From positions 1 to 64,000 of the forward strand of contig NZ_BCYU01000004.1 of the NCBI RefSeq assembly GCF_001598355.1: 64,000 bases of DNA, in the 5' to 3' direction. This DNA comes from Sphingomonas asaccharolytica NBRC 15499 (GTDB taxonomy: Bacteria > Pseudomonadota > Alphaproteobacteria > Sphingomonadales > Sphingomonadaceae). Below are positions 1 through 6,847 of this stretch, one piece after another. The notes under the pieces are model-generated. The model did no database searches and was not told the origin of the DNA. It saw nothing but the letters and a program-made list of their open reading frames with translations. The stretch's first letter is position 1, and each line of letters starts with the position of its first letter. Position numbers and translations under genes: made by a program.

Positions 1-16
1 GGTGCTTCGAGTCAAC

Positions 17-32
17 TGGCACCATGCTTGCA
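17..32 (+). promoter_or_regulatory. Sigma-54 (-24/-12) promoter upstream of motA-like gene
   Basis: The sequence TGGCACCATGCTTGCA matches the sigma-54 consensus TGGCACG-N4-TTGCW, with GG and GC separated by exactly 10 bases. It predicts transcription starting near 43, only about 3 bases before the ATG at 46, so the mRNA would be almost leaderless. The in-frame TTG at 28 lies inside the promoter and cannot be the start of a transcript made from it. The element closely resembles the one at 2570-2585. Confidence 0.75.
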
Positions 33-45
33 GTACATCGCGCAT

Positions 46-717
46 ATGACGACGGATCCCATCACGCTCGGCGCTTTCCTCGACCCAGTCGCGATCGGCA
101 TCGTGGCCGGCGGCACCGTGTTCGCGACCTTGTTGCGGACCTCGCTCGGCGATGTCGGCCGCGGTGTTGCCGCGATCGGTACGCTGGCGCGGAAACCGTT
201 CGACGCGACGCCTTTGGTCGACCAGATCGCCGCGCTTGGCCGGATCGCGCGCCGCCATGGCATGCACGCGCTCGACCGCTCGGTGATTGCCGACCGCGAT
301 GTCGCCGCGGCGGTCGCCGGGATTGTCGACGGCGCGATGCCCGACGAGATCGCGCGCCAACTCGACGAGCGTCGCCGCGCGCGAATCCTGCGCCACGCCG
401 CCGCCGCCGACATGTGGGCAGGTGCCGCCGAGGTCGCGCCGGCCATGGGCATGGTGGGTACCCTGGTCGGGCTGGTGAAGATGTTCTGGGCGATGACCGA
501 CCCCGCCGCGATAGGCGCGGGAATGGCGGTCGCCCTGCTCGCGACACTCTATGGGGCGCTGGTCGCCAATCTGATCGCGATGCCGATCGCGGTGCGCCTG
601 CGCCGCCGTGCTCGCGCCGAAGCGGAAGAGCGTACGCGACTGGTCGCGCCGCTTGCCGCGCTCGCCGAAAAAGGGCGCGTCAAGGCGCCCACCAGTTTCA
701 CGCCGGCGGTTTTATGA
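46..717 (+). CDS. MotA/ExbB-family flagellar stator-like membrane protein
   Basis: Likely inner-membrane proton-channel subunit of the flagellar motor (MotA/TolQ/ExbB superfamily). The 223-residue product has hydrophobic segments near residues 10-30, 123-150 and 155-185. The middle one carries the A-P-A-M-G-x-V-G-T-L-x-G-L pattern of channel helices. It is clearly shorter than E. coli MotA (295 residues). The ATG at 46 is chosen because upstream in-frame codons lie within the sigma-54 promoter. The stop overlaps the next gene (ATGA), whose product looks like the MotB partner. The flagellar neighbours support a motor role; a different ExbB-type channel cannot be excluded. Confidence 0.75.
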   Translation: MTTDPITLGAFLDPVAIGIVAGGTVFATLLRTSLGDVGRGVAAIGTLARKPFDATPLVDQIAALGRIARRHGMHALDRSVIADRDVAAAVAGIVDGAMPDEIARQLDERRRARILRHAAAADMWAGAAEVAPAMGMVGTLVGLVKMFWAMTDPAAIGAGMAVALLATLYGALVANLIAMPIAVRLRRRARAEAEERTRLVAPLAALAEKGRVKAPTSFTPAVL

Positions 718-1244
718 ACGAGACCGATCTCCTCGATCCGCCGCCCGCGCGGCCGCTCTGGCTATGGACGCTGGCCGATCTCGCCTTGTTGCTGGTCGGC
801 TTCTTCGTCCTGGTCCAGGCGACCGATCGCCAGGCACTGGCCAAGGGATTGCGCGAAGGGTTCGGCGGCAAACCGGCGACGACCGCCGCGATCTCCACGC
901 CCGCCGATCCGATCCCGCTCGCTTCCGCTGCCGCGGGGTTCGCTCCCGGATCGGCCAAGATCGTCATCACTGACGGACTGCTCGACTTTGCGATGGAAAG
1001 CCTGCGCGATCCGCGCGTGACGCTGCGCATCGCCGGCAGCGCGGAGGGCACGCAGGCCGATAGCGACCCGACCACCGGCAGCGCCCAGATTCTGGCCAGC
1101 GACCGCGCCCGCGCCACCGCCAGCTGGCTGATCGCGCACGGCGTTGCCGCCGACCGCATCATGATCGCGACGCCCGGAACGGGGCGCCGCATCGCGCTGG
1201 TGACGATGAGCTTCACCGGCGATCCCGTCAGGAAACAACCATGA
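714..1244 (+). CDS. MotB-like protein with short OmpA-type domain
   Basis: Likely stator partner of the preceding MotA-like protein. In the 176-residue product a single membrane helix (about residues 16-36, W-T-L-A-D-L-A-L-L-L-V-G-F-F) carries Asp22, placed like the proton-binding Asp of MotB. Residues 75-170 resemble a reduced OmpA/MotB peptidoglycan-binding domain, ending in R-A-R-A-T-A-S-W-L and G-V-A-A-D-R-I. It is much shorter than canonical MotB (about 300 residues), with a short linker. It starts inside the ATGA overlap with the upstream gene and overlaps flgA, implying translational coupling across the three genes. Confidence 0.72.
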   Translation: MNETDLLDPPPARPLWLWTLADLALLLVGFFVLVQATDRQALAKGLREGFGGKPATTAAISTPADPIPLASAAAGFAPGSAKIVITDGLLDFAMESLRDPRVTLRIAGSAEGTQADSDPTTGSAQILASDRARATASWLIAHGVAADRIMIATPGTGRRIALVTMSFTGDPVRKQP

Positions 1245-1768
1245 CTCGACCTTTAGCCTTCATCGCGCTGATGCTCGCGGCCAGCCCCGCCACGGCGCAG
1301 AATTTCCAGAGCACGACTTTGATCGACAAGGCGGTCGCGGGCTTCACCGGCCATGCGATCGGCGAGTCCGGCGGCGCGCGCACAGTGGTCGACGCCCGGC
1401 TGAAGCTTGCGACCTGTCCGATGGTCTCGCTCAACTGGCGTACCGATAGCCACGATTCGGTCGTGGTGACTTGCACTGACCCGCAATGGCGCATCTTCGT
1501 ACCTGTGATGATGCCGGCACGTCCGACGCCTGCCGCGACGCCGGCAGCGGCACCCGTTGCCGCGGCCAAGGCGGCGATCGTGATCAAGCGCGGCGATCCG
1601 GTGACGGTGGTCGCGGGGGATGGCGCCTTTTCGGTGACGCGCGACGGGATCGCTACGACCGATGCCGCGGCCGGCGCGCGCGTGCTGATCCGTGTCCAGG
1701 ACGGCAAGCCGCCGATCCAGGCGGTCGCGGTCGAGCCGGGCAAAGCAATGATTCCCGGCGCGGAATAA
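1241..1768 (+). CDS. flgA: Flagellar P-ring assembly chaperone FlgA
   Basis: Periplasmic chaperone for assembly of the flagellar P-ring. The 175-residue product begins with a Sec signal peptide (about residues 1-19, ending A-T-A-Q). It ends in a SAF-type domain (about 112-172) with V-I-K-R-G-D-P-V and a late G-x-x-V-L-I-R-V-Q motif typical of FlgA. An Ala/Pro-rich linker (about 88-108) separates the halves. The ATG overlaps the end of the motB-like gene by four bases. Context (motA/B-like, flgM, flhA) strongly supports the call. Confidence 0.85.
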   Translation: MTRPLAFIALMLAASPATAQNFQSTTLIDKAVAGFTGHAIGESGGARTVVDARLKLATCPMVSLNWRTDSHDSVVVTCTDPQWRIFVPVMMPARPTPAATPAAAPVAAAKAAIVIKRGDPVTVVAGDGAFSVTRDGIATTDAAAGARVLIRVQDGKPPIQAVAVEPGKAMIPGAE

Positions 1769-1775
1769 TTTTTTC

Positions 1776-1802
1776 TAAACAATTTGGGCAGGCGGACGTT
1801 CG
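1776..1802 (+). promoter_or_regulatory. Possible sigma-28 (FliA) promoter before flgM
   Basis: TAAA at 1776-1779 is followed after 15 bases by GACGTTCG, a partial match (4 of 8) to the GCCGATAA -10 element of FliA promoters. It lies in the only sizeable gap before flgM, a gene often read by FliA. The -10 match is poor, so this is a weak candidate. Confidence 0.25.
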
Positions 1803-1830
1803 ATGATCCAGACACGCTTCAGGGTGGACA

Positions 1831-2127
1831 ATGGTGGACTCGATCGGACCGAAGGGCTCAACGCCCAATGCCCGTATCGCTCCGGTGCTCGGAGCGGCGG
1901 CCGCCGCGAAAATCGCGTCGGCCATCGCTACGCCCGAGCAGCAGATGCAGGCGTCGCACCCGGTGGGGCAACTGGCGCAGGAACTCGCCGCCAAGCCGCC
2001 GGTGGATGCGGATCGCGTCGACCGGTTTCGCCGGGCGATCGCCGATGGCAGCTTCCAGCCCGACCCACAGAAGGTCGCGGACCGGCTGTTGTCGCTAAGG
2101 GGGGAATGGATCGATGACGCGGCGTGA
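1831..2127 (+). CDS. flgM: Anti-sigma-28 factor FlgM
   Basis: Small cytoplasmic protein that holds FliA inactive until the hook-basal body is complete and is then exported. The 98-residue product is Ala-rich at the N-terminus. Its C-terminal half has the FlgM pattern V-D-x-x-R-V-x-x-F-R-x-A-I-x-x-G-x-F-x-P-D-x-x-K-V-A-D-R-L-L. The ATG at 1831 has an AGGG ribosome site a few bases upstream. Its target FliA is encoded in the same cluster (5671-6423). The 3' end overlaps the FlgN-like gene by 14 bases. Confidence 0.87.
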   Translation: MVDSIGPKGSTPNARIAPVLGAAAAAKIASAIATPEQQMQASHPVGQLAQELAAKPPVDADRVDRFRRAIADGSFQPDPQKVADRLLSLRGEWIDDAA

Positions 2128-2431
2128 TGGCCTGATCAAGGTGATCGACCTGCTTCACGCCGAGATCGCGGCGATGAAGACCAACGATGTCGACGCGCTC
2201 GATAAAGCGACCAGTGCGAAGCTGGCCGCGCTCAACGAGCTGGCGGCGATCGATGGCGGCATGCTGGAGCCCGGCGTGCGCGAACTCGCCGAGGAAGCGC
2301 ACCGGCTGAACGAGACCGCGCGGATCTATTGCAACCTGCTGGCGGCAAATGTCCGTCGCCGCCTGCAAATTCTTGCCGGTGACGCTGCCGGTGGATACCG
2401 CGCCAACGGGCATCTTGCTGCGTACGCGTAA
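2114..2431 (+). CDS. FlgN-like flagellar export chaperone
   Basis: The 105-residue, mainly alpha-helical, charged protein has the size and heptad-like Leu/Ala spacing of FlgN, which chaperones hook-filament junction proteins FlgK/FlgL. The N-terminus (L-I-K-V-I-D-L-L-H-A-E-I-A-A-M-K) and N-E-T-A-R-I-Y-C-N-L-L-A-A-N fit the family. Position directly after flgM, overlapping it, is the usual flgM-flgN arrangement. Sequence conservation in this family is low, so the call leans on context. Confidence 0.7.
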   Translation: MTRRDGLIKVIDLLHAEIAAMKTNDVDALDKATSAKLAALNELAAIDGGMLEPGVRELAEEAHRLNETARIYCNLLAANVRRRLQILAGDAAGGYRANGHLAAYA

Positions 2432-2443
2432 GATTTGACTTCG

Positions 2444-2523
2444 CGGCTCCGGCCCGCTTCCCCACCCGGCCTTCCATAGCATATCCTGACTGGGAGGCCG
2501 GGTGGGGGAGCGGGCCGGAGCCG
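2444..2523. repeat. 32-bp near-perfect inverted repeat (large hairpin)
   Basis: Two 32-base arms (2444-2475 and 2492-2523) match at 30 of 32 positions around a 16-base loop. The two mismatches would be G-U pairs in a plus-strand transcript, so the RNA could form an uninterrupted stem. It fills the gap between the flgN-like gene and the sigma-54 promoter at 2570. No T-run follows, so it is not a classic terminator. It could be an mRNA-end stabiliser, an attenuator or a miniature repeat element. Confidence 0.85.
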
Positions 2524-2569
2524 TTTCCTCGGCGTGAGCCGAGCAAAAGACTCCCCCATTAACCAAAAC

Positions 2570-2585
2570 TGGCACGCTGCTTGCT
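2570..2585 (+). promoter_or_regulatory. Sigma-54 promoter for the transglycosylase gene
   Basis: TGGCACGCTGCTTGCT is an exact match to the sigma-54 consensus TGGCACG-N4-TTGCW, with GG-N10-GC spacing. Predicted transcription start is near 2596. That places the in-frame GTG at 2588 upstream of the message and makes ATG 2624 the likely start. AGGGAG at 2602-2607 lies within the predicted leader. Confidence 0.85.
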
Positions 2586-2623
2586 GAGTGATCCCCGTAA
2601 CAGGGAGCATTCAGCCAAACCCC

Positions 2624-3595
2624 ATGGGCGGCGTCGTAGCACTTACCGGAAATGTCGACCGCGTCAGGACGGCGATCGCGAATGCGAGCCGCTCGACCGG
2701 CATGGATTTCGACTATCTGCTCGGCCAGGCCCAGCTCGAAAGCGGGCTGAACCCGGGCGCGCGCGCCGGCACCTCGTCGGCCACCGGGCTCTACCAGTTC
2801 ATCGACCAATCCTGGCTCGGCATCGTCAAACAGCACGGCGCCGAGAACGGCCTGGGCTGGGCGTCGAACGCCATCACTCGCTCGGGCAATCGCTGGGTGG
2901 TGAGCGATCCGCAGATGAAGAGCGCGATCCTCAACCTGCGCAACAATCCCGAAGTCTCCGCAACGATGGCCGCCGAGTTCGCCTCGGACAACCAGGCATC
3001 GCTCGAAAGCTCGCTCGGTCGCGGCGCCACCGGCACCGACCTCTACATGGCACACTTCCTCGGCCTGGCCGGGGCCAAGTCGTTCCTGCAGACGATGCAG
3101 AGCAATCCCGGCGCGTCGGGCGCGGCGATGTTTCCGGCGGCCGCCCGCGCCAATCGCTCGATCTTCTACGACGCCGGCGGCAATGCCCGCAGCCTGGGCG
3201 ACATCTATCAACGTTTCGCCGCAAAGCTCGACAAGGGCGCGGCCAAGGTCGGCGCAACCAGCCTGGCCTCCGATGCGCTCGACGGATCGGGCGCGACCGC
3301 GTTCGCCAAGGCCTATGGCACCAGCGCGTTCGAGACCGCCAGGGCCAATTTCGCCTCGCTCGCCGCGCAGACCGGGCTCGACGCCAATCTTGGTGGGGCC
3401 GAGGTGATCCCGGGCAGCGGCGACACCGGCCGTACCGCCGCCGACTGGGCCAAGGCGGCGCTCGCCCGTGTCAATACCGGTCAGGCGGCCGGCGCGCTCG
3501 CGCCGGTGGCCAATACCGGTTCAGTCAACCTTCTCCGGCCGACGCCCGACAATGCGCGGCTGGCCTATCTGATGCTTGCGAGCCTGGGAGCGTAA
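2624..3595 (+). CDS. Flagellar-cluster lytic transglycosylase (SLT domain)
   Basis: Likely cleaves peptidoglycan to let the flagellar rod or hook cross the wall. The N-terminal SLT-type lysozyme fold carries the catalytic-Glu motif Q-L-E-S-G-L-N-P (Glu39), then the A-T-G-L-Y-Q-F-I-D-Q-S-W motif. The C-terminal part is Ala/Gly-rich and low-complexity. The 323-residue product has no clear signal peptide, consistent with export through the flagellar apparatus or an undetected signal. ATG 2624 is preferred over GTG 2588 because of the sigma-54 promoter at 2570. It is followed after 3 bases by flhA. Confidence 0.8.
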   Translation: MGGVVALTGNVDRVRTAIANASRSTGMDFDYLLGQAQLESGLNPGARAGTSSATGLYQFIDQSWLGIVKQHGAENGLGWASNAITRSGNRWVVSDPQMKSAILNLRNNPEVSATMAAEFASDNQASLESSLGRGATGTDLYMAHFLGLAGAKSFLQTMQSNPGASGAAMFPAAARANRSIFYDAGGNARSLGDIYQRFAAKLDKGAAKVGATSLASDALDGSGATAFAKAYGTSAFETARANFASLAAQTGLDANLGGAEVIPGSGDTGRTAADWAKAALARVNTGQAAGALAPVANTGSVNLLRPTPDNARLAYLMLASLGA

Positions 3596-3598
3596 CGC

Positions 3599-5674
3599 GT
3601 GCCGCCTGTCCTGAAGAATCTCCTCGCCGGCAACGCCCGCAACGCCGCCCTTCCGGGCGCGATCCTGCTGCTCGTCGTTTTGATGGTCGTGCCGATCCCG
3701 GCCGCCATGCTCGACATCTTCTTCGTCACCAACATCGCGATCAGCCTCGCGGTGCTGATGGTCGCGTTGAACGCGCAGAAGCCGCTCGATTTCTCCGCCT
3801 TTCCGACCGTCCTCCTCTTCGCCACTTTGTTCCGCCTCGGCCTCAACGTCGCCTCGACCCGCGTCGTATTGGTCCATGGCCATGAAGGCGAGAGCGCTGC
3901 CGGCCATGTCATCGAGGCGTTCGGATCGTTCCTGATCGGCGGCGATTACGTCGTCGGCATCTTCGTCTTCTCGATCCTGGTGATCATCAACCTGATCGTG
4001 GTGACCAAGGGCGCGGGGCGCGTGTCGGAAGTGTCGGCGCGCTTCACCCTCGACGCCTTGCCGGGCAAGCAGATGGCGATCGACGCCGATCTCAATGCTG
4101 GCCTGATCACGCCCGATGAAGCCAAGGCGCGCCGCATCGAAGTGTCGACCGAGGCCGATTTCTACGGATCGATGGACGGTTCGTCCAAGTTCGTGAAGGG
4201 CGACGCGGTCGCCGGCCTGCTGATCCTGTTCGCCAATATCATCGGCGGCCTGATCCTGGGCCCGGTCAGCCACGGCATGACCGTTGGCGCCGCCGCGCAT
4301 AACTATATCCTGCTGGCGATCGGCGACGCGCTGGTCGCGCAGCTGCCGTCGCTCATGCTCTCGATCGCCGCCGCCGCGATCGTCACTCGCGTCACCTCGA
4401 GCCAGGATCTCGCCGGCCAGATCGGTACCCAGTTCGGCTCGGCACGTACCTGGACCCCGGTCGCGGGCATCCTGGGGCTGCTCGGCGTGCTGCCGGGCAT
4501 GCCGCACCTCGTGCTGCTGGCCGCTGCGGGCATCGCTGGGTTCGCCGCATGGAAGCTGCGCCAGATCGCCCATCGCCCGCCGCCGCCCGCGCCCGCCGCG
4601 CCCGCGCCCGATCTGTCGAAGATCGGCTGGGACGAGGTCAGCGACGGCATGCAGATCCATCTCGACATCGGCTATGGCCTGGTGCCGCTGGTCGACGAGC
4701 GCCGCGGCGCGCCGCTGATGGGCCGCATCACCGGCGTCCGCCGCCAGCTCTCCAAGGACCTCGGTTTCGTCGTGCCGCAAGTGCGCGTCCGCGACGACAT
4801 CAACCTCGCGCCTTACACCTATCGCATCATCGTCGGCGGCGTCGTCATCGCCGAGGACCAGGCGTCGGCCGACGAGATGCTCGCGCTCGATACCGGCCAG
4901 GGCGTCGGCGAGCTGCGCGGCAAGAAGGCCAAGGACCCGACCTTCGGGCTCGACGCGACCTGGATCCAGCCGGGCGACGCCGATGCCGCGACCGGCCAGG
5001 GCTATCTGGTGGTCGACGCCGGCACCGTGGTCGCGACGCACCTCAACCATCAGCTCAGCCAGAATGCGTCCGACATGCTCGGCGCGGACGAGGTCCAGCA
5101 GCTGCTCGAGGGTCTGAAGGAGCGCAATCCGCAGCTGGTCGCCGCTTTGACCCCGGCGCCGTTGCCGCTGACCACGCTAACGCAAGTGCTCAAGGGTCTG
5201 CTCGCCGAGGGCATCAGCCTCAAGGAATTCCGCCGCATCGCCTCGGCCATCGCGGTCGCCGCGCAACGCACGGTCGACGCCGAAGAGATTATCGAGGCGA
5301 TCCGTCCCGATCTCGGCGGGCTGATCATCCAGAAATTGTGCGGCGTGCACGAGCCATTGCGCGTGATGACCCTGGAGGGGCAGCTCGAAGGGCTACTCGG
5401 CCAGGCGGTCCGCTCGGACCCGTCGCGCCGCCACACGATCGAACCCGATCTCGGCCGCCGTATCGTCGATGCGCTGACCCAAGCCGCGGCGCCGCTCGTC
5501 GCCGAAGCCAAGCCGTTCGCGCTCGTCGTCCAGCCCTCGATCCGTCTCGCGATCCGCAAGCTGGTCAAGACCTGCCTCCCCGACACTCCAGTGATGAGTT
5601 TCTTCGAAGTGCCTGAAGAGAAATCAGTCGAAGTCGTCGCCGTGATCGGCGCTCCCCAGGCGCTCGCGGCATGA
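3599..5674 (+). CDS. flhA: Flagellar type III export gate protein FlhA
   Basis: Inner-membrane core of the flagellar export gate. The N-terminal ~310 residues contain about eight membrane segments and the FHIPEP-family stretch with R-F-T-L-D-A-L-P-G-K-Q-M-A-I-D-A-D-L. The C-terminal ~370 residues form the cytoplasmic chaperone/substrate platform, after an Ala/Pro linker near 320-335. Length of 691 residues is normal. It begins with GTG three bases after the transglycosylase stop and overlaps fliA by four bases, so it is probably read from the sigma-54 promoter at 2570. Confidence 0.95.
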   Translation: MPPVLKNLLAGNARNAALPGAILLLVVLMVVPIPAAMLDIFFVTNIAISLAVLMVALNAQKPLDFSAFPTVLLFATLFRLGLNVASTRVVLVHGHEGESAAGHVIEAFGSFLIGGDYVVGIFVFSILVIINLIVVTKGAGRVSEVSARFTLDALPGKQMAIDADLNAGLITPDEAKARRIEVSTEADFYGSMDGSSKFVKGDAVAGLLILFANIIGGLILGPVSHGMTVGAAAHNYILLAIGDALVAQLPSLMLSIAAAAIVTRVTSSQDLAGQIGTQFGSARTWTPVAGILGLLGVLPGMPHLVLLAAAGIAGFAAWKLRQIAHRPPPPAPAAPAPDLSKIGWDEVSDGMQIHLDIGYGLVPLVDERRGAPLMGRITGVRRQLSKDLGFVVPQVRVRDDINLAPYTYRIIVGGVVIAEDQASADEMLALDTGQGVGELRGKKAKDPTFGLDATWIQPGDADAATGQGYLVVDAGTVVATHLNHQLSQNASDMLGADEVQQLLEGLKERNPQLVAALTPAPLPLTTLTQVLKGLLAEGISLKEFRRIASAIAVAAQRTVDAEEIIEAIRPDLGGLIIQKLCGVHEPLRVMTLEGQLEGLLGQAVRSDPSRRHTIEPDLGRRIVDALTQAAAPLVAEAKPFALVVQPSIRLAIRKLVKTCLPDTPVMSFFEVPEEKSVEVVAVIGAPQALAA

Positions 5675-6423
5675 GCGCGGAACCGATGATGGGCGCGTTC
5701 GCCAATGCGCAACCGGTCCCGGGGCCGCTGACCTATGGCCGCACCGGTGCCGATATCGACGCTTTGGTGCGCAAGCATTCGCCGCTCGTCCGTCGCATCG
5801 CCTGGCACGTCCATGGCAGTATTTCCGGCGTGTGCGAGGTCGAGGATCTGGTCCAGATCGGGCTGGTCGCCTTGGTCGAGGCGATCCACGGCTTCGAGGA
5901 TCGCGGCCAGGTGACGTTCGAACAATATCTCGCCACGCGCCTGCGCGGCGCGATGATCGATCAGCTCCGCCGCCAGGCGACCCTGACTCGTGGCGCTATG
6001 CGCCGGCGCAAGCAATATCAGGAGACGGTCGCCTCGCTGACCGTCGACCGCAAGCCGCCCGCCGAGGCCGATATCGCCGAGAAACTCGGCGTCAGCGTCG
6101 AGAAACTGCGCGCCGATTATTCGAGCGCGGAAGCGGTGCGGTTCGACTCGCTGGATGAAGTCTATACCGACGACGGTCCTTGGTTCATGTCCGACGAGCC
6201 CGACGCGTTCGAGCAACTCGCCGAGGCCGATCTGCGCGAGACATTGGTCGGCGCGATCGCCGCGTTGCCCGAGCGCGAGGCACAGGTGGTGCAGTTATAT
6301 TATGTCGAGGAACTCAACCTCGAGGAAATCGGGCATGTGCTCGGTGTCGGTGCGGCGCGGGTGTGCCAGATCAAGGCGTCGGCGCATGCGCGGTTGAAGA
6401 AAGTGCTGGCTAAGGCGGTTTGA
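5671..6423 (+). CDS. fliA: Flagellar sigma-28 factor FliA
   Basis: RNA polymerase sigma factor for late flagellar genes. In the 250-residue product, region 2 includes V-E-D-L-V-Q-I-G-L-V-A-L-V-E-A-I and the R-L-R-G-A-M-I-D-Q-L-R stretch. Region 3 is R-K-P-P-A-E-A-D-I-A-E-K-L-G. Region 4 is L-P-E-R-E-A-Q-V-V-Q-L-Y-Y followed by the helix-turn-helix L-E-E-I-G-H-V-L-G-V. It overlaps flhA (ATGA) and ends the flagellar run; its antagonist FlgM is encoded upstream. Confidence 0.93.
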   Translation: MSAEPMMGAFANAQPVPGPLTYGRTGADIDALVRKHSPLVRRIAWHVHGSISGVCEVEDLVQIGLVALVEAIHGFEDRGQVTFEQYLATRLRGAMIDQLRRQATLTRGAMRRRKQYQETVASLTVDRKPPAEADIAEKLGVSVEKLRADYSSAEAVRFDSLDEVYTDDGPWFMSDEPDAFEQLAEADLRETLVGAIAALPEREAQVVQLYYVEELNLEEIGHVLGVGAARVCQIKASAHARLKKVLAKAV

Positions 6424-6540
6424 GGGGAGCGCGGGGGCAAAAGTAGTTTGCGCGCAAATAACCACCTATTTGAACACGATATCCAATTGCCAAGATCCGG
6501 CTTCTAATATTCTCTGCCGATCCGGGCAGGGGAGAATTCC

Positions 6541-6798
6541 ATGAGTCGTGCAAAGATCTGGCTGGCGACGTCGGTCGCGACCGCCGCCATTTTGTCATGC
6601 AGCGCGCTGGCGCAAGAGACTACGACTTATTCCTATGACGGGTTGGGCCGATTGAAGGGCTCGACGATCACTGGTGGGACCAACAACGGCCGCACAACCG
6701 GAACATGTTTCGACGCTGCTGGCAACCGCATGCGCTATGACGTGGCGACGACTTCCCCTGCCGCATGTCCGACGCCGACACCTACGCCCACTCCGTGA
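6541..6798 (+). CDS. Small secreted YD-repeat peptide
   Basis: The 85-residue secreted protein has a Sec signal peptide (about 1-24, S-C-S-A-L-A-Q). It carries one YD/RHS repeat motif (Y-S-Y-D-G-L-G-R-L), a second partial one (F-D-A-A-G-N-R-M-R-Y-D) and a Pro-Thr tail. GGGGAG lies about 7 bases before the ATG. It heads a co-directional set of two larger RHS proteins. Function is unknown; it may be a remnant or a small accessory of the RHS locus. Size and motifs make it too small for a complete RHS shell. Confidence 0.6.
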   Translation: MSRAKIWLATSVATAAILSCSALAQETTTYSYDGLGRLKGSTITGGTNNGRTTGTCFDAAGNRMRYDVATTSPAACPTPTPTPTP

Positions 6799-6847
6799 TT
6801 TGCATTCGAGAGGAATTGTGAATCAGCTGGGAGTTGGGGGCAAATCA

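Noticed and set aside
28..45. Upstream TTG start for the motA-like gene
   Set aside because: It lies inside the -12 element of the sigma-54 promoter and before the predicted transcript start.
1928..3211. 427-codon minus-strand frame opposite flgM/flgN and the transglycosylase gene
   Set aside because: Crosses a sigma-54 promoter and three plausible plus-strand genes; composition is that of an antisense shadow.
3521..5050. 509-codon open frame on the minus strand opposite flhA
   Set aside because: Low-complexity Arg/Asp-rich translation with no domain; a GC-rich shadow of a certain gene.
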